Shown here: positions 62,231 to 64,000 of the stretch, one piece after another | Position numbering within the stretch: position 1 is the first letter of the stretch | Layout of the letters: each line of letters opens with the position of its first letter | NCBI GenBank assembly: GCA_029448655.1 | Contig: JACCLO010000033.1 | Location: forward strand, 1-64,000 | Source: Wolfiporia cocos | Lineage: Eukaryota; Basidiomycota; Agaricomycetes; Polyporales; Phaeolaceae | DNA length: 64,000 nt | Reading direction: 5' to 3' | Notes under the pieces: generated by a model | What the model saw: only the letters and a program-made list of their open reading frames with translations | Database searches by the model: none | What the model was told of the DNA's origin: nothing | Position numbers and translations under genes: made by a program

Positions 62231-62440
62231 TCTACATATGATTTTGTCGTGAGCCGTTGGGCGCCTATAGGCATTTCAGGGCAAAAACTTGGTGGTGACC
62301 AAAAAGTCGTGGGAAAAATATAGATAGGGCAGATTCGGACGTTTTGTGGCCTCTAGAGCTCAGATCCGCACTCAGAATGTGGTGAAAACCACTCAGAAAC
62401 TCTTTACAGAATTTGCGGTGTTTGCTTGTCCAGGACTGTA

Positions 62441-63026
62441 CTACCAACCCACAACAGCAAGCTTTGTCATCAGTCAGTCATTGTTTGTGTTTAGTGGCTG
62501 AGCAGTTGGCATTCGTGATAGAGTCAATCAAGCAACAAAGAGGATTTTGATTCTCAACTTCAATAGACAGGGACCAAGGTATGTTATAAACTGGCAAGGC
62601 AACTATATGCCCACCATTCAACTTGTATACATGAACAAGTATCTATGGATCACACGAAAATGGTGCACCATACAATGTCATGTTCCCCTCATACTAGTAT
62701 CACATGGCCAACTCTGCCCCTTGTGCCATGATGCCACCTGCCACACAGCAATGTCAGGTTGCTTTTAACAGTATTTGAATGAACATTTGGTGCAAAATGC
62801 TAGGGAGCAAAGCCTGCACTTTTCTCAAAAGCATGTGACTCATGTGACCTACACCAGCTTGAACCTTGTTGGTGCATGTTTACACCATTTCCATGTGGAG
62901 GCCACGGCACTTAGTAGCCTGCTATGTGCGGCAGTTTGTTCATCTCGTCCATGCGTCTCATTTGCAAGGCGTTATAGACGTGTGCAGGCTGATTGCTTTC
63001 TACTTATCATCACTCAAAGCTCATCT
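62441..63026. other. Intergenic, upstream of lectin gene
   Basis: No supported feature; contains the presumed lectin promoter. Confidence 0.5.
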
Positions 63027-63879
63027 ATGCTGCCTGCGGCTGGGATCTACTACATCATAAATGTCCAAAGTGGGACCGCGTTGGAGGTGTTCGACGTAGC
63101 TGGAGGACAGGTCCATTTGGTTGGAAACCCGCTGGAAAAGAAGAAACCGAGTCAGCAGGTGGGCAACATGTATGAAACATTGACTCATGGAATCGCTCAA
63201 AGCTGCTAATCCTCAGTGGAGGCTAATTCCTGCACAGAGAGGGTACATCATACAGAATATGAGGCCGACACAGAGTGGCCTATTGTACATGACAGTGAGG
63301 AAGCTAGGTAATTCTGAACAGGTGGTGGCTACCCCTTATGTTGCCGCATGGGATATTCAGTCAGATTCATCACGTTATGAGGGGGCTGTGCGGTGAGTGT
63401 TGGCATCACATTAAGCATTGACAGCAAACATATTCAATGCGGACCCCTGACTGTATTCCACCTCGCAGATTCAACTGGCCAGCTACTAACTTTATGCTGG
63501 ACCTTCATTGGGGTTCCTCGAAACCAGGCACCAATGTGAGAGATCCTCCGCTTTATCACTCGTATGCGATATATAAGATATTGTGTGTAACATAAAATAG
63601 GTCGAAGTATATGCTTTTGGCAGAAACAATTCTAATCAACACTGGAAGCTGATACGCCACGAGACCTCGCCGGAGCCCTCGAGCCCCACGCAGTCAACTC
63701 ATGGTACCTCTCCACAGCCCATGGTCTCCACTTCTGTGCTTGTATCCGAAGATAGGGACTTCATCACGAGAGTGACTACAGTTACGACGATCATCAAAAC
63801 ACCACGATTTTCAGCGGGTTCGGATGTCAATTCAACATATCTTCCGGAAACGCCGACGGAGAGCTGTTTTGGAGAGTGA
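63027..63879 (+). CDS. Ricin-B-type beta-trefoil lectin-like protein, 4 exons, 217 aa
   Basis: Exons 63027-63158, 63217-63392, 63469-63535 and 63601-63879. Introns of 58, 76 and 65 bp have GT-AG ends and the frame is kept throughout. The start is ATG 63027 (MLPAAGIYYIINVQSGTALE). The beta-trefoil carries two QxW-type motifs (SQQWRLIP, NQHWKLIR) and LDLHWGSSKPGTNVEVY. The first half matches the usual fungal pattern (IYYIINVQSGTALEVFD). After about residue 130 a Ser/Thr/Pro-rich tail follows. No signal peptide is evident. A carbohydrate-binding cytosolic lectin is likely from the family. It is not a toxin by itself: no catalytic chain is present. It looks like a host gene and is the only undamaged single-copy gene with a recognised fold here. 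Confidence 0.75.
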
Positions 63880-64000
63880 CTATCAGATGCTTCAATCTCA
63901 TCCACTGTACTCATAAATGTATGATCATCACATTTTGATCAGAGTATAGAGTCAATGAGCGTTGTATAGATAGCAATTCCGATTTTGCTATGTGCAGCTA
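63880..64000. other. Right edge, non-coding
   Basis: Nothing recognised in the last 120 bp. Confidence 0.5.

Larger units (their letters stand above)
49040..62438 (+). mobile_element. TIR DNA transposon T2, split by gypsy element D2
   Basis: TIRs CAGTTCCGGACAAGCAAACA (49040) and the inverted TGTTTGCTTGTCCAGGACTG (to 62438) are each flanked by TA (49038-49039; 62439-62440). The first 520 bp match T1. Excluding D2 and one copy of its TSD leaves about 4.9 kb and an open frame across the junction (LLNDPLL to TRTVARPRTYVKG). It encodes a DDE transposase with one mutated catalytic position. Confidence 0.85.

Noticed and set aside
63027..63879. Plant-type ribosome-inactivating toxin (because of the ricin-B-like fold)
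   Set aside because: Only the lectin domain and a Ser/Thr-rich tail are present; no N-glycosidase chain is encoded nearby.

Overview
This window is nuclear DNA of a basidiomycete fungus, most likely an Agaricomycete. The evidence is the KDZ (Kyakuja-Dileera-Zisupton) transposase with its CxC2 cysteine cluster, a TET/JBP dioxygenase gene beside it, chromodomain Ty3/gypsy elements, a DDE transposase family with a PKFHC.LNP motif, and GT-AG introns of about 46-80 bp. I cannot name the species. The window is a nested transposon graveyard with a few host-like genes.

Layout: 1-3.4 kb holds a 44-bp minisatellite, a decayed gene fragment and a 290-bp tandem duplication. From 3.6 to 20.2 kb lies a small hypothetical gene, then a KDZ transposase gene (+) convergent with a TET/JBP gene (-). 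The KDZ gene is split at 5586/17496 by a non-autonomous LTR element (B, TSD ggctc). One LTR of B is itself split by a 10-kb Ty3/gypsy element (A, 5865-15877, TSD gctgt). From 20.7 to 24.2 kb is a multi-exon gene with a solo LTR (C, TSD ttgcc) in an exon. At 25.5-26.9 kb is an internally deleted TIR transposon (T1). From 27.3 to 31.8 kb is a divergent pair of spliced genes. From 31.9 to 33.6 kb is an inverted second copy of the left-edge repeat, carrying a solo LTR of family D (TSD caatg). From 34.2 to 42.7 kb is gypsy element D1, without TSD. From 42.7 to 49 kb are decayed repeats, solo LTRs and microsatellites, with no gene seen. From 49.0 to 62.4 kb is a TIR transposon (T2) whose transposase gene is split by gypsy element D2 (49563-58023, TSD attgc). 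From 63.0 to 63.9 kb is a four-exon ricin-B-like lectin gene.

Three themes stand out. (1) Both gypsy families encode a dUTPase, but at different places in pol: at the C-terminus in A, and between protease and RT in D. (2) All three LTR families with internal sequence (A, B, D) have an 11-12 nt primer-binding site complementary to the predicted 5' end of their own transcript, the hallmark of Tf1/sushi-type self-priming. (3) A GGTCGCGGA-type repeat recurs at about a dozen loci, in introns, spacers and coding exons (in different reading frames). Its copies range from CpG-rich to strongly TpG/CpA-decayed, and D1 was inactivated by CpG transitions. This fits cytosine methylation in a genome that also carries a TET/JBP enzyme.
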